From positions 124,001-188,000 of the forward strand of contig KV423920.1 in assembly GCA_001632435.1 (NCBI GenBank): a stretch of 64,000 nucleotides of DNA. The letters run 5' to 3'. The notes under the pieces were generated by a model, which was not told the origin of the DNA, ran no database searches, and worked only from the letters and a program-made list of their open reading frames with translations. Every line of letters starts with the position of its first letter. Within the stretch, counting starts at the first letter, position 1. Below, piece after piece: positions 21,525 through 32,842 of the stretch. This DNA is from Calocera cornea HHB12733. Taxonomy: Eukaryota > Basidiomycota > Dacrymycetes > Dacrymycetales > Dacrymycetaceae. Made by a program: the position numbers and the translations under genes.

Positions 21525-24302
21525 CTACAGTCTCCTCCACTCCAACAACCCGACCGCGGCGACCCTCACGCCGCCCTCCCCACTCGCCGCCAGCCAACTA
21601 GCCTCCCAGGCTCTCCCCGCGCCCCCATTCGCTAAAGCCGGGTCGTCCACATCGCCCCTCCACACGCCGTCCCCACCCTCCTCGCCCCGCTCCATCAGCC
21701 CGTCCAGGCGCGGCTCGCGCGCCATGAGCTCTTTGACGAACTCTAGAGCGCGGATTGACGAGGAGGGGGGGAAGTAGAGGGCGCAGGTGAGCAGGCGCTT
21801 GGAGAATGCGAGGAGACGAGCAGCCGGGTGAGCGCGCGCTGTACCCGCCGTCAGGTGTCGTGGGAGGAACAGCAGGTGCAGGGCGCGGAATAGGAGGCTG
21901 CTGAGCGGTTGCGGCGGCTTGGGCCCGTGTGGCGTTGGCGCGGCGGCCGGGAGGAGGGGCTCCTCGAGTGGGAGGACGTGCGAGAGGGGGAGGAGCAGCG
22001 CGTACAGGTGGTTTATGAATTCTGTTAGGTCGATGTTGAGCGCTTCCCCTGCGTACATGCGTTAGTCCGAAAACCGGTGGGATGGAAGAAGCACGAACCC
22101 TGCCCTGTCAGCAGCTGGAAAGCAGTCACCACGCAGAGAAGCTTGGTCCTGCACGCTCTGACCACCTCGTTCTCCCCTCCTTGCTGGCTCTGCTGACCCT
22201 GCCCCTCCCCGTCCTCTTGCCCCTCCTCGCTATCGCCATCCACCTCCCGAATAATCGTCTTGAGCGTCTCGAGCAGATCACGGAAGAAGTCGATATTGAT
22301 CAAGTGTGCGAAGGAGGAGACGCCCGCGAGCGCCTCGGGCAGGAGCGGGAGGCGCCGAGAGAGCGGGGATTTGAGGATCGAGAAGTAAAGGACGAAGAGG
22401 AGTTTGAGGGTTTCGGTGTGCTGTATACAAGCAAAGAGAAGCTTGTCAGTAGATGGCACGGGGGGAGGGAGAGGAAGGGAGAGAGAGAAGTGAGAGAACG
22501 CACAGTCTTCGTCCGCTCCTCAACGTCCACAGCCGCCTCCGCCTCCGCCATCTCCTTCTCGATCTCCCTCGTCTCCTTCCTCGCCATCTTCTGCTTCTTG
22601 CTCAAATGCACCTTCTTCTCCTTCTCCTTCTCCCTCCCTTTGCCACCATCTTTCCTTCCCCTCCGCCCGTAGTCCTTCTCTGCCGGCCGGCCAAGCTCAG
22701 TCTTGAGCCGCAGCGATAGGAGTGCACTGAGCACGTTCGGGTGCACACGGAACTTGCGCTCTTTGATCATCCTGTTCAGCAGGCGCACGAGATCGAGCGA
22801 CGCCTGGCCTGTAGCGTCGTCTTTAAACACGCGGACGATAGACTCGCGGCAGAGCTCAGAGTTCTGCGCACATGTTTGTTAGTGCACGCCAAACGGAGTT
22901 GGGGAGAGAGAGGTACTGACTGCATCCCACGACTTCCTACTGATCCGCGCCACCACCACACTCATGACATTCGTCCGGAAGTTAAAGTGCGTCAAGTCGG
23001 TCAGGAGTACACAAAGGCACCGGAGCGCCGCGTCCGCCAACTCCGATTTCCCCTTGACCTCCCTCTCGAGCTCAGCAAGATACGCCTTGTACACGCCGAC
23101 GAGGCCCTGCTCCCACTCCCGCGTGCGCGCGACCATCTGGCTCACTTTCTCCGCTTGCTCCTTCTCGGTCAGCGCGCGGATGCGGTACGAGGGGACGATG
23201 TCTTTGAACACGGAGAGGAGGGAGAGGAGGGCGAGCTTGCGCACGAGCGGGTCGTTGGCTACTGAGGGCTTGCCGGGCTCGGGGGAGGGCAGTTGGGAAA
23301 GGGTGAATGTTTGGAGTCGGCGGAGGAGGCCAAGCTAGAAAGTGCCTTGTCAGGTCGATCACATATGGTGGTGTGATCTCAGATGTACGCTGTTTTCCGG
23401 ATCAGCCATCACATCCTGGCATATCCCCGCGATCTGCTCTTTCGCCCGCTGCACCCTCTCCGCCCTCGTCGGCAAGCTCAGCACGACCGCCGGCGCAGGC
23501 CTTCCAAACCTATTCCCAGTAGCGACGTTGTTCGTCCTCTCCTCCTCCTGCGCTTCTTCCTCGCTCTCCTCCTCTGATGAAGACTCCTCCTCCTGCACAG
23601 GAACGGGCACCGGCCGGCCGTCAAGGTCTTTAAGCCGTTTTACTTGGCCATTGGCGAGCTTGATTGGGAGCCGGCCGATCGGCTTCGGCGCGTCGTCCTC
23701 CTCCCATTCGCGTCGTCGTTTGCGGCCGTTAATCTCGTAGGACTTCTCGGCGTCCGAGTCTGAAGGGGCCGAGGCTTCCTCGTCGTCTTCTTCCTCATCG
23801 ACAGACAGATCGTCGGTGTCCAGGTCATCGTCATCATCCTCCGAGCCTGAGAGCTCTTCACCTTCCACCTCTTCCCAGGGAGACTCGTCGTCTGTGTGCT
23901 CTTCAATATCCGGCAGGTCATCCTCGATTCGCGGACGAGCAGGTTTGCTGAGCTTGTGCAGTCGCTCGATCTCTTTCTTGCTCCTGCAGAACAGTCAATC
24001 ACGATTTCCGAGCAGACTAGGGCAGAAGTACGCACTTTGAAATACCCTTCTGATCCAAATTTGTCAAGAACCCAGTGTTTCCGCTTGTTAGGATGTCCAG
24101 CTCCTGCTCTGACAAGTCCGGGTCGGACTCGTCTGCCGCTGCTCGTGGCACGGCGATGGTCGGGCGATCATAAGCATGCTGTTTCTTCTTGGAGGCGCCA
24201 TTCTTGTCACAACATTAGCATCGCTCTCGTCCAGCCTAATATCACAGCACGCACCTGTTGCGCCTTGCCCTTCACCGGCTTTTGCTTGCTCTTTGGTGCC
24301 AT
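21525..24302 (-). CDS. NOC3: Noc3, nucleolar complex / 60S ribosome biogenesis protein
   Basis: The start at 24302 reads MAPKSKQKPVKGKAQQ; an intron follows, then a basic region, an Asp/Glu-rich stretch, and a conserved core. Diagnostic motifs are FKDIVPSYRIRALTEKEQAEKVS, the following helix with WEQGLVGVYKAYLAELE, CLCVLLTDLTHFNFRTNV, and near the end LNIDLTEFINHLYALLLPL, LLAFSKRLLTCALYFPP and VDDPALANGG, all typical of the Noc3/CBF family. Noc3 pairs with Noc2 on late pre-60S particles in the nucleolus and also takes part in replication initiation in yeast. The region after the VDDP motif is short and lacks the family's usual leucine/histidine-rich ending, so the last part may have diverged. 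Its start is 163 bases from the divergent neighbour. Confidence 0.9.
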
Positions 24303-24465
24303 TCCTACCAGCAGCTTACAAGCAGTCCCTAACAATTTCGACCTAGGGTCCCCGCCCAAAATTATTGGCGGCCCAACTGCTCCCGCAGCGCGTGATACCC
24401 CGCGCCCTCTCTACCGCCCGTTTCCGTTCTGGCCACAACCGCATCACTCGTTGAAGCGTACCGCG
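24303..24465. promoter_or_regulatory. compact divergent promoter, NOC3 and conserved unknown gene
   Basis: Only 163 bases separate the two divergent start codons, so both 5' leaders and core promoters share this interval. Confidence 0.45.
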
Positions 24466-25321
24466 ATGTCGATGTGGGCTACAGGGCAGTACACCGCTCC
24501 GCCCCGGGCGTGGGCGGACCCCTCCAAGCCCGTACCCAACCTACCGACAGAGCAGGACTACAAGGAGGATGATATCCTGCTGTTCTCCATCCTCGCGCAC
24601 AAGCCGCCCACGTGAGTTCAAAGTCCTAGATCCTCCGTGGCAAAGGCTGAGGCTGACGCGTTGAGCAGAGCGGAAGAGTTTCTCAGGTACAAACCGCGCG
24701 ACTGGAACAAGCTCGAGCATCTCGAGTCCTACATGACGATGCGCAAGACGCAGCGGGACGGGGAGCTGAACGTGCTGCGCGCTGCGCGCGGGCGGGCGAT
24801 CGCTGACCTGGAGCAGCGGTTCTTCCTCGCCATGCCTTCCCGCCAGAGTCCCGCGTACGCCGAGCTGCTCCCGGACATCGAAGAGCAGCAGCGGAAGGAG
24901 CTTGAGATCCTCGACCGGCGCTGGAAGCGCATGGAGCAGATCGTCGAGGAGACGTACCTGCGGGACGTGCTCGACAAGCAGAAGATCAGGAAGCAAATCA
25001 TCGCCGACCCGCAGCCAAAGAACTATCCGCCCGTCAGGCCTCCCAGGAGCTGGGACGAGTTCAAGCTCTACCCGTCGTATATGAAGCACGACTTTGCCAG
25101 GCTGCTGTATCGGCATGTTGACAATCAGCTGTTCAAGGCCCAGTTGAGGGACAGCAAGTGGCACAAGGACAAGGAGGTGGCAGACTTTGATGCTGTGCGT
25201 GATGCATATAGGAAGGACGTAAGTGGCACCTCTGATTGCAGCGCGAACTTCTCTCACGATGCCGCAGAGACTCTTCAGAGAGTATATGAAGAGGGACTTT
25301 GACGTGATCCGCGACTGGTGA
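24466..25321 (+). CDS. conserved-looking charged helical protein, unknown function
   Basis: Three exons join through introns at about 24614-24668 and 25219-25267 to give about 250 residues, ending FDVIRDW. Two in-frame ATG codons lie at 24466 and 24472. The N-terminus is Pro/Trp/Tyr-rich; the middle is strongly charged and probably helical (RYKPRDWNKLEHLESYMT, EEQQRKELEILDRRWKRME, EETYLRDVLDKQK). It then has a Pro/Tyr segment (NYPPVRPPRSWDEFKLYP) and a second helical part. There is no signal peptide or membrane segment. The low-gap codon pattern and clean splicing suggest a real, constrained gene. I do not recognise the family; a mitochondrial or ribonucleoprotein role is possible but unsupported. 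Confidence 0.7.
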
Positions 25322-25440
25322 CCGCGCTCTCTTTCATCTGGCTGGCGATATGCGCACCGTAGTATGACCATTTCTCAAGATATCCTTCATCAATGTATAC
25401 TATCAATCTACTGATACATGCCCGCATATTAATTGCCACG

Positions 25441-27794
25441 TCAGCTTGTGTGCACCCTCCATTTCTGTGCAGGCACAGCTTGCAAGCGCCGGGCAGCGGG
25501 CCCAATATATGCAAGGAATATGATGACGCCCAGCGTCATGCATATCCACGAAACTGTTGCGACATGAGTCATCCTGTTGACCAGGCGAAGCAGATGTACG
25601 CACCCGTGTAGAAACCGTCCTTTTCCGTTACACATGTCCCTCCGAGGTCCTTACACTGCGCCAGCCCATGCTCTGATATGCATTCGCTCGCTACATGACA
25701 GATTAGCAGTTATGTTGACCTTATGCAGTGGAATACGCACCTTGCACGACGATCTCGTCACCTTCACCCTGCGGGATAGAGCACGTTGCGACAGAGAAAA
25801 GGTCGACGCCCTTGAGAACGAAGTACCGCGGCCACGTACCACCAAGATTTGCGATCTAGTCCAAGATTAGCAGGAGTCACCGAGTTGGCAACCAACTCAA
25901 CATACAGTATTCAATAACTAAAGACACGAGTCAGAAGAATATCGTGTACAGAACGATATGAACACTCACAGTCATATAGGTCCCTCCGATCACAGGATCC
26001 GCGATCTGAGTGTGGAAAGCCGACACTCCCACAAACTGGATCGTCCCAGCAAACGATGACAAAACCGACATGAGAACCAAGAACGCAAAGAAGCTCATTG
26101 TCAGCGGCGGTTGTGGCCACCAGTAGACGATCCCAAGGAAGATGAGGCAGAAGGCAAGGCGAACCCAGTACGCATACAGCCAGGGTCGGAGGGCGTGCGC
26201 ACCTACAGACCAACGGGCGGCGAGCCAACCCCCGATGATCTGACAGGGGAAGTCGATGAGGACTGCTATGGCGAGATCCTCCTTCTGGAGGCCCTTCTCG
26301 ACCATCTTCAAGCTAGAGACGGCATCGTTCGCTTGGAAGCCGACTTTGGAGACGAGATGCATGAGGCAGAGTGATTGCACGTCTGAGAAGGCTCGTTTTC
26401 AGTACCAAGACAAGCGAGATTGGACATGCCACGCACGCTTCAACTGGCAGATCCTCCACATGATCTTGTAAACCTTCGTCAGGTTCAAGTCTGCGCTGTC
26501 TTCGTGAACGGGTTCTTCCTTCTTGAGGAAGAGCAGGCCCAGGGTCACGCAAAAGCAGATGACTCCCCAGAATTGGAGGTAGGCTCCGAGTGAGAGCAAA
26601 GGGTACTCCAACGGATCTTTCCGCCAGTATTTGTTGCTAAAGGAAACGTCAGTAGTAGCCCGAGCACCAGACAGACCCGTTACTCACGCAAACTCCACGC
26701 TATTCAGCGCCAGGAAGACGGTGAACGAGAGGAAGTAGCCTGAGTTGAGACCAATAGTCTGGCAAGTCGATGCGTAAGACAGGTTGTCCTTGGAAAGAAG
26801 GGTAAGAGCCCAGCCTGTAGCAATGCTCGTCAGCAAGTTCATGGTGTGAATGTGTGAGTCGCGTACCATCCACGGCAATATCTTGCGTCGCGGCGAAGAA
26901 AACGAGAGTCGTGAAGATGACAGTGAGCTTGCCGACATCAGGCGTGGGCTACGCACATAGTCAGATTCAGCATGTAGAGAAAGCCCACAGAACTCACAGC
27001 GTCTAACAGCGCGGGTGCATTCGCTCCCATCCAAATCATGAGGCATCCCATTATAGTCTGTATAGGGACGATCCAGCTCTTCCGCCTTCCCAGTTTGGGC
27101 GAGAAGATCGAGTCGACGATGGGCGACCAGAACAGCTTGAGCGAGTAAGGGTATGTGCAGAGGGTGAACACGCCGATCTCAGAGTAGGACAGGCGGGACT
27201 TGAGCAGAAATGGTATGGAGCCGAACGCCAGGCCGATGGGGATGCCTTGGATGAGGTCTGGCAGGGGGTCAGCACCCAGAAGCAAGCCGCCTCACGACGA
27301 CGTAACCACGTACATAGAATAATGAGTAGCCCAATGGCATATCTGTCCTCCCGGGTCAACGGTGCCCTCCGCTCCTTCTCATGTTCATCCATCTCCTTTA
27401 TAGTCTCCAAATCCGTCCGCCCGTCCACGCCCTGCTCCGCATGGTCGAGCAGGGACATCTGCACCTCCTCGCCATTCCCGTACCCGTCGTCCGACCCGCT
27501 GCTGAAGGAGGCGCGTTTGCCCGCCTGCTGCTGGGCCATCTTGACTGCGGTGCTCTGGAGCGCGTCGGGCTGGGTGTGCTCTATCGACGTGCTCGCCATG
27601 TCCGCTCCTGTGCCGTTGCCGGTGCCGGTGCCGGTGCGGTTGTGTTTCTGCTCGGGGTGCGCAAGCTGGTCCTCCTCGTCCTGCTTGATCTCGGGCTCGT
27701 CCGCGCCGTTCTCGGCGCGCGAAGATCTGGTCTTGTGCCGCTGACGCGGTTTGCCGTTGGTCTGTATCGATGAAGCTTTCGGAGACGAGGTCAT
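25441..27794 (-). CDS. acetyl-CoA transporter (SLC33A1/AT-1 type, MFS fold)
   Basis: The start is placed at 27794 (MTSSPKASSIQTNG), the first ATG in a long polar, Gln/Ser/Asp-rich N-terminal region; an earlier start is possible. Family motifs follow: AIGLLIIL, then QGIPIGLAFGSIPFLL, SYSEIGVFTLCTYPYSLKLFWSPIVDS, GRRKSWIVPIQT, LGGTWPRYFVLKGVDLFSV and, after a cysteine-rich loop, a last membrane helix ending in ARRLQAVPAQKWRV. This order fits SLC33A1, which moves acetyl-CoA into the ER lumen for protein and glycan acetylation. About ten introns of 50-60 bases interrupt the gene. The final join (DGFYT to VSWICM) uses a 50-base intron at about 25547-25596. The assignment is strong; substrate and location are from family knowledge. 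Confidence 0.88.
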
Positions 27795-28516
27795 GAAGGG
27801 ATGCGAGAGGCCGGTGCGCCTGCGTGGGCCATGCGTGCGCACGACCTGCTTTTCTTGTATGAGACCAAACAGGCCGGATCCGCTTCCGTGCTGCCCGTCC
27901 CTGGGTCGCCACGTCCGCGTCCGCCACGTCGCGCGCGTCTCCGCGGAGCTGATCAATCTAAAAAGTCTAAATGGCAAACGACGCGCTTATTCATGGAGTC
28001 ATTGATGGGCGCCACAGCGGACTATAAACGGACAGGAATGGAATTGAGCAGTGTAGGAGTCTCGACTGCTGACAGCAGAACGGCACATAAAAGTGGGTAC
28101 GGACACACAGGAGTTGGGAGACATTTTAAGTGACGGCGGCAAGAGGGAGGGGAGTAAAAAAGCACACGAGAATAAGACGAAAACGTAACAAGGACGAGGA
28201 TTTCAGGCTGTAGTCATCGTAAGGACATAACATGACAGGCTTGGGCAAGGGCGTGAGGGTGATGAACTCTTTAGGGAAACAGATATCAGAGAGGATGTGC
28301 TGGAACCCATAAAACCCGGAAAGGAAGTCGACACGTTTTGAGCAGCCGAGGAGGGAGAAATATACGACGAAAAGAGGGAAGGACCGAGGAAAACGTGTAG
28401 AGGGCTTGATAAAGGAGGCCGACGAGTCAACTGTAGAATGGCAAGACAACGTGATGCACTGGAAGTATATTTCAGACGCGCATATATGATTCTAAATGGA
28501 CCTCTATCTACCTGAT
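27795..28516. other. spacer between PUB1-like gene and acetyl-CoA transporter
   Basis: 722 bases. It holds the 5' region of the transporter and the 3' region of the RRM gene. No supported reading frame was found. Confidence 0.4.
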
Positions 28517-30370
28517 TTACGCGCCGTTCTGAGGGTTTTGTCCATTGGCCGCACCGGCCGCCGGCTGCTGACCGGGCTGGCCATAGTAACCTGCGACGGA
28601 CGGTCAGTATGGACACACGGGATGTAATGAGGAGTGCTTGCCTCCCCAATATTGAGAGTAGAAGACGTTGGGATCGGAGCCCCAGGTGGCCTGGCCCACA
28701 GCGTTCATGCCGGAAGTGGCACCGCCGGCGGCACCGGCGGCAGCAGCAGCCGCATCGCCAGTTGGAACAGCACCGGGCTGAGGTGCACCAGGCGTCCCGG
28801 CGGCGGGCGCGCCCTGCTGACCGGGCACGCTAGGCATAGTCGGGAAGCCAGGGTAGCCGGCAAAGTTGTACTGGCTGTAGTTGGGGTTCATGCCGTACAT
28901 TGCTTGCTGTTCATCATATTTGAAGGGGTTGAAGGAGGAATCACCAGTCGGGTCATCGGCATTGAAAAAGGAATAAGGTGGCGAGGGTATGGAAGAAGGA
29001 GGGTATATGTTTTGGTTGGAATGCGTGGAGAGGGTATTTGGATCGACGTCAGAGAGCGGTTGAGACATGTGCGGATATGGTTTAAGATTGGGTGGCGGCG
29101 AGAAGGGTTGCACGTGCATGGGGAAAGGAGGATGGAAGGAAGTGGTAAGCAAATCAACTCTCGGCGAGCCACACAAGGCGGGGAAAGGAATGCTGACCAT
29201 GTTGCCGTACGGGTTCGCGGCGCCGCCGGGGGAGGCACCTGGAGGTGGGGAGCCAGCGCTGCTCTGCGGCACCTGCGAGCCGCCCGCTTCTCCGGCGTTA
29301 CGGTCCTTGCCCCACGAGACCTTGATGGGACGTCCGTGGATCATCTGGCCCTGCAGGGAAACGATCGCCATTGCGGCGTTCTCGTGCGTGTCCAACTTGA
29401 CAAAGGCGAAGCCGCGGTCGGCCTGCATCCTGATTTCGCTCAGATAGCCGATGGATTGGAAGAGCGGGATGAGGTCGGCCTGCGTCGCGAAGGGGACGAG
29501 GTTGCCGACGTACACGGTCGTGTTGGTCGGAGGCGACTGGGTGACGACCTGGTCGTAGGTCGGGGCGGGGCCCTGGAAGCTGACGGGCTGAGGCATGCCC
29601 ATAGGACGAGCAGTGGGCATCGGGGGCATGGCGCTCATGCCGCCCATGGGCATGCCCATAGGCATGCCGCCCATGCCGCCACCCATAGGCATGCCACCAC
29701 CCATGCCACCACCCATGCCACCGCCCATACCTCCTCCGCTTCCACCCGGAGCGCCCTGGGTCTTCTGGTTGGCCCAGTTGACCCGAATGGCGCGACTGCC
29801 GAGCCATTCGCCGTTCATGGTGGCGATGGCCTGCTCGGCGTCCGTCTTATCGCGGAACGCGAGGAAGCCGTAACCGCGGCTCTTGCCCGAGTTCATATCC
29901 CACATGACGCGGGCATCGCTCATGGAGGGGAAGGCCGCGAACGCCTTGGCGAGGACCTCGTCGTTGACTTCCGGGCTGAGGTCGCCGACAAAGACGTGGA
30001 AGTGGCCCGAGGTGTCCTCCTTGTTCTGCTGGCCCTGGTACGCCCAGTTGACCCGGATCTCAGTGTCGAAGATCTTGCGGCCGTTGAGGGTCGAGAGGGC
30101 GGTCTCGGCGCCGCGCATGTCGGTGTACTCGACGAAGCCATAATTAAGCCCGCCGTGCTGGTAGTTGCGGTCCGGGATGATTTTGACGTGCTGCACTGGA
30201 CCGGCCACAGCAAAGATCTCTGTAAGCATATACTCTGTCACGCGGGGCGACAGGTTTCCGACGTAAAGATGGGCCCGACGCTGGGGAGATAGCGTCATGT
30301 CAGCGGCCGGAATGTGATCGGGAGGGGAGAACAGGGTGCGCACGGGAGCCTGGGCGGGAGCGAGAGCCAT
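28517..30370 (-). CDS. PUB1: three-RRM RNA-binding protein of the PUB1/TIA1 type
   Basis: From the ATG at 30370 come three RNA-recognition motifs. RRM1 is near residues 38-115 (LYVGNLSPRVTEYML, NYGFVEYTD), RRM2 near 125-205 (VFVGDLSPEVNDEVL, RGYGFLAFRD) and RRM3 near 295-370 (VYVGNLVPFATQADL, RGFAFVKLDT). A Gly/Met-rich linker joins RRM2 and RRM3, and the C-terminus is rich in Gln, Ala and Gly. Pub1/TIA-1 proteins bind U-rich mRNA, control mRNA stability and enter stress granules. The last intron (28591-28641) has a GC donor. The open segment at about 28930-29198 may be an intron that happens to lack stops. Transcription is codirectional with PHB1. Confidence 0.88.
28591..28641 (-). other. 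GC-AG intron in the PUB1-like gene
   Basis: The exon ending in YWG joins GYYGQPGQQ only if the intron starts GCAAGC and ends GTCGCAG (51 bases). Read through, the frame would give an unrelated short tail. GCAAG is the usual consensus for minor-class GC donors. Confidence 0.7.
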
Positions 30371-31087
30371 TATCGATACGAGAAACTGGATTGTGAAGAT
30401 AGGATGGTGTGAGCGATGGCGGGTGCAGTGTATGGGAGGGACGCACAGTATGTGAGAGCGGGAACGAAGCCGAAGCCGAGGCTTGGTGGGTAGTGTTTGG
30501 ATATGATGCACGTGGGGTTGGGCGTGATATGAGAAGAGTGACGAGTGAGAGGAAGAACAGAGAGAGGATAGGGGGAAAGAGAGAAGAGGAGAGGAAGGAG
30601 GGAGGAGATGAAGAGGAAAGTGAGTCTGTCTGTTCAAGAGAGATGGAGGTCGGGAAGGAGAGAGAGAGTGGGCTGGAGGCGGGGAGGGCGGGACTAGGAA
30701 TGGGTTGTCGGGCGAGGCGGGCGAGGCGACCCTTCCCCCCTTTGCCTTTGCCACCCGTGCGACCACTACTACTGCGCCCGCCATGCCGGCCCTCACAAAC
30801 TGAAAAGATTCTCCGGCCCCGAAATTTGCCTCCGTCCCTGTACAGAAGTAACCCACTCGCACGCACCGGCGAAGCAGGGGATGGCTGTGCACTCTCTTAT
30901 AAGCCCTCTCTGCGCTGGCCGCCGGTGAGTCAATTAGGCAACCGTACCCGCGGACTTTGGCCCGGCCGTTCGGGTTGAACGGCAATGTGCAGTAACGGCC
31001 ATATGATCATCATGCTGGAGGGCTGCCCGCGACATACATACATACTATTGCATATATTGACCTTTTGCTCGTCAGTCTCGCCCCTCA
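30371..31087. other. 5' region of the PUB1-like gene
   Basis: 717 bases, strongly purine/pyrimidine-skewed (GA-rich on the plus strand), reaching the PHB1 stop. No supported gene. Probably promoter and a long leader. Confidence 0.4.
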
Positions 31088-32421
31088 CTAATTAGTGGGC
31101 ACGTTCAATAGCACCCCGGTCCCGCTCCCACCACCCGGGATCCACGTCACATCCCGCTTCTGCGCCAGCGCCTGCACAATCGCCTTGCTCGCCTCGATCT
31201 TGCGGAACGTCACGAACGCCTCGCCAGCCCGGTTGAGCGCCTGCGAGATGGTCTGGGCGGCCTCGGCTTCGCCCTCCGCGCGGATGACCGCTGCTTGCCG
31301 CTCTTGCTCGGCCTGGTGGAGAAGGGGGGAACCACCGTCAGTCATGAGTCAAAGTGCATATATATAGACATTCCGCACCTTCTCGACAATGAACTTCGCC
31401 CGCTCGGCATCTATTGTCACAGGGTCAGGGAACGTGATAACCGCAGGCGGTGGACAGCTACGCACCCTGCTGCGCAATCTGCTTCTGCTCAACGGCGGTC
31501 GTGAACTCCTTGCCGAACCTAGGGTAACTTTAGCATCCACCGTCTGTTTAAGGTCCTTCTTCCGCTCACGTCATATGTGTCTGAAATAGTCAGTTAACAC
31601 CGTGACTCGAGGGCAAGGAAAGGAATGGCGTACGATAGAGACATCCTCCAACAGGATGTTGAACTCCCCAGCGCGCTTGAGTAAATCCTCCCGTATGCGG
31701 CTCGATACCTGCCTAAAGTTGGCCTCATGTCTCCTCCACGCAGCACAATCGACTTACGACTTCACGGAGGGTGACTAGTTCGCTCATCAGCAGGGCCTCA
31801 AACGCCGGGTAAGGCATCGAACTCACTCAGCTCCGACGCATCATACGTCGCCACGACGGCCTTGAGCACCTCGTTCACAATACTCGGCAGCACACGCTCG
31901 TCGTAGTCCAACCCCAGGTTCTGGTAGATCTTCGGCAGGTGCTTCACGTCCGGGCGCGAGAGCACGCGCAGCGTCAGGGAGACCATCTGCAGATCTAGCA
32001 CGGCGTATTAGCGTTCAGCGCTGTGAGCGGTAGGGGAGAGGGCTAAAATACCCTTGGAGCCCGTCGTGGTGGACACGTTCCGCGGCTTGATGCGCACATC
32101 GTAGAGGATTGCGCGCTGCAGCCAGGGGACGAGGAAGTGCGTGCCCTCTCCGGTTGCCTACCCAAACACACATCCATCAGCGCCAGGACTCCCATAGTAG
32201 CGCAATCCAGCTCAGCGCACCGTGTCCTTCACACCGGAGAACCGGTCGAACATGACCGCTCTGAACCCGCCGGGCACGTCGTAGAGCGACGACTGAACGA
32301 CTCCGACGGCGATGAACACAGGCACTGCAGCAAGCAATCCCCATCAGCTTGGCTGCGCAAATTTCTAAGCTGCAGGATCCGTACCAGCAAGCCGACCAAC
32401 AAGATTCGTGAGGGCGGCCAT
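31088..32421 (-). CDS. PHB1: prohibitin PHB1
   Basis: The start at 32421 (MAALTNLVG) leads, over several short introns, through [30 protein letters not shown], the [13 protein letters not shown] motif, [85 protein letters not shown] and a helical C-terminus ([20 protein letters not shown]). This is the prohibitin 1 subunit, with an N-terminal hydrophobic anchor, an SPFH/PHB domain and a coiled coil. Phb1 and Phb2 form ring complexes in the inner mitochondrial membrane that hold m-AAA protease and support cristae. All family blocks are present, so it should be functional. Confidence 0.93.
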
Positions 32422-32842
32422 CGTAAGAAAGAGCAGGAGGGGAGGAGGAGGAGGAAGACGTTACGCTACGGCACGTTTGGTGAGCGCGCGAGGCCGGGGA
32501 GGAGAGGCGTACGAAAGCGGCTCGCCGAACTTTTGCTTCCGTCGTGTCATGTGCTTGAAGCCGCGATCAATCGGTCGGGCCTTCCTTCTTCGAGCGATCT
32601 TCTGTTGTTCATAATCGATATCTAGCTTTTTCCCGAAGTGTGTGCCCTGTGTATCAAGCTCTATGACTTGCTCTATGACGACAATGACTTATCTGGACTG
32701 GACCAATTTCACACCAAGAAGATGACCCGTAACAGAGATCTCATTCCCGCTCTTCATCTCGCGGTCAGAACTCGGTACTCTACAACAAATACTATCCGGC
32801 TACTGCGGCTACACTACCAAAGACACATGGGGGATGAGGCTC
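32422..32842. other. spacer between PHB1 and the secreted repeat gene
   Basis: 421 bases with no supported gene. It contains the PHB1 promoter and the 3' end of the repeat-protein gene. Confidence 0.4.

Noticed and set aside
24541..25371. 276-codon minus-strand frame antisense to the conserved unknown gene
   Set aside because: The sense gene has consistent splicing and constrained-looking motifs; the antisense has none.
28634..30292. Open frame of 552 codons antisense to the PUB1-like gene
   Set aside because: GC-rich codon use on the sense strand removes stops on the other strand. The sense frame has three RRM domains; the antisense protein is low complexity.
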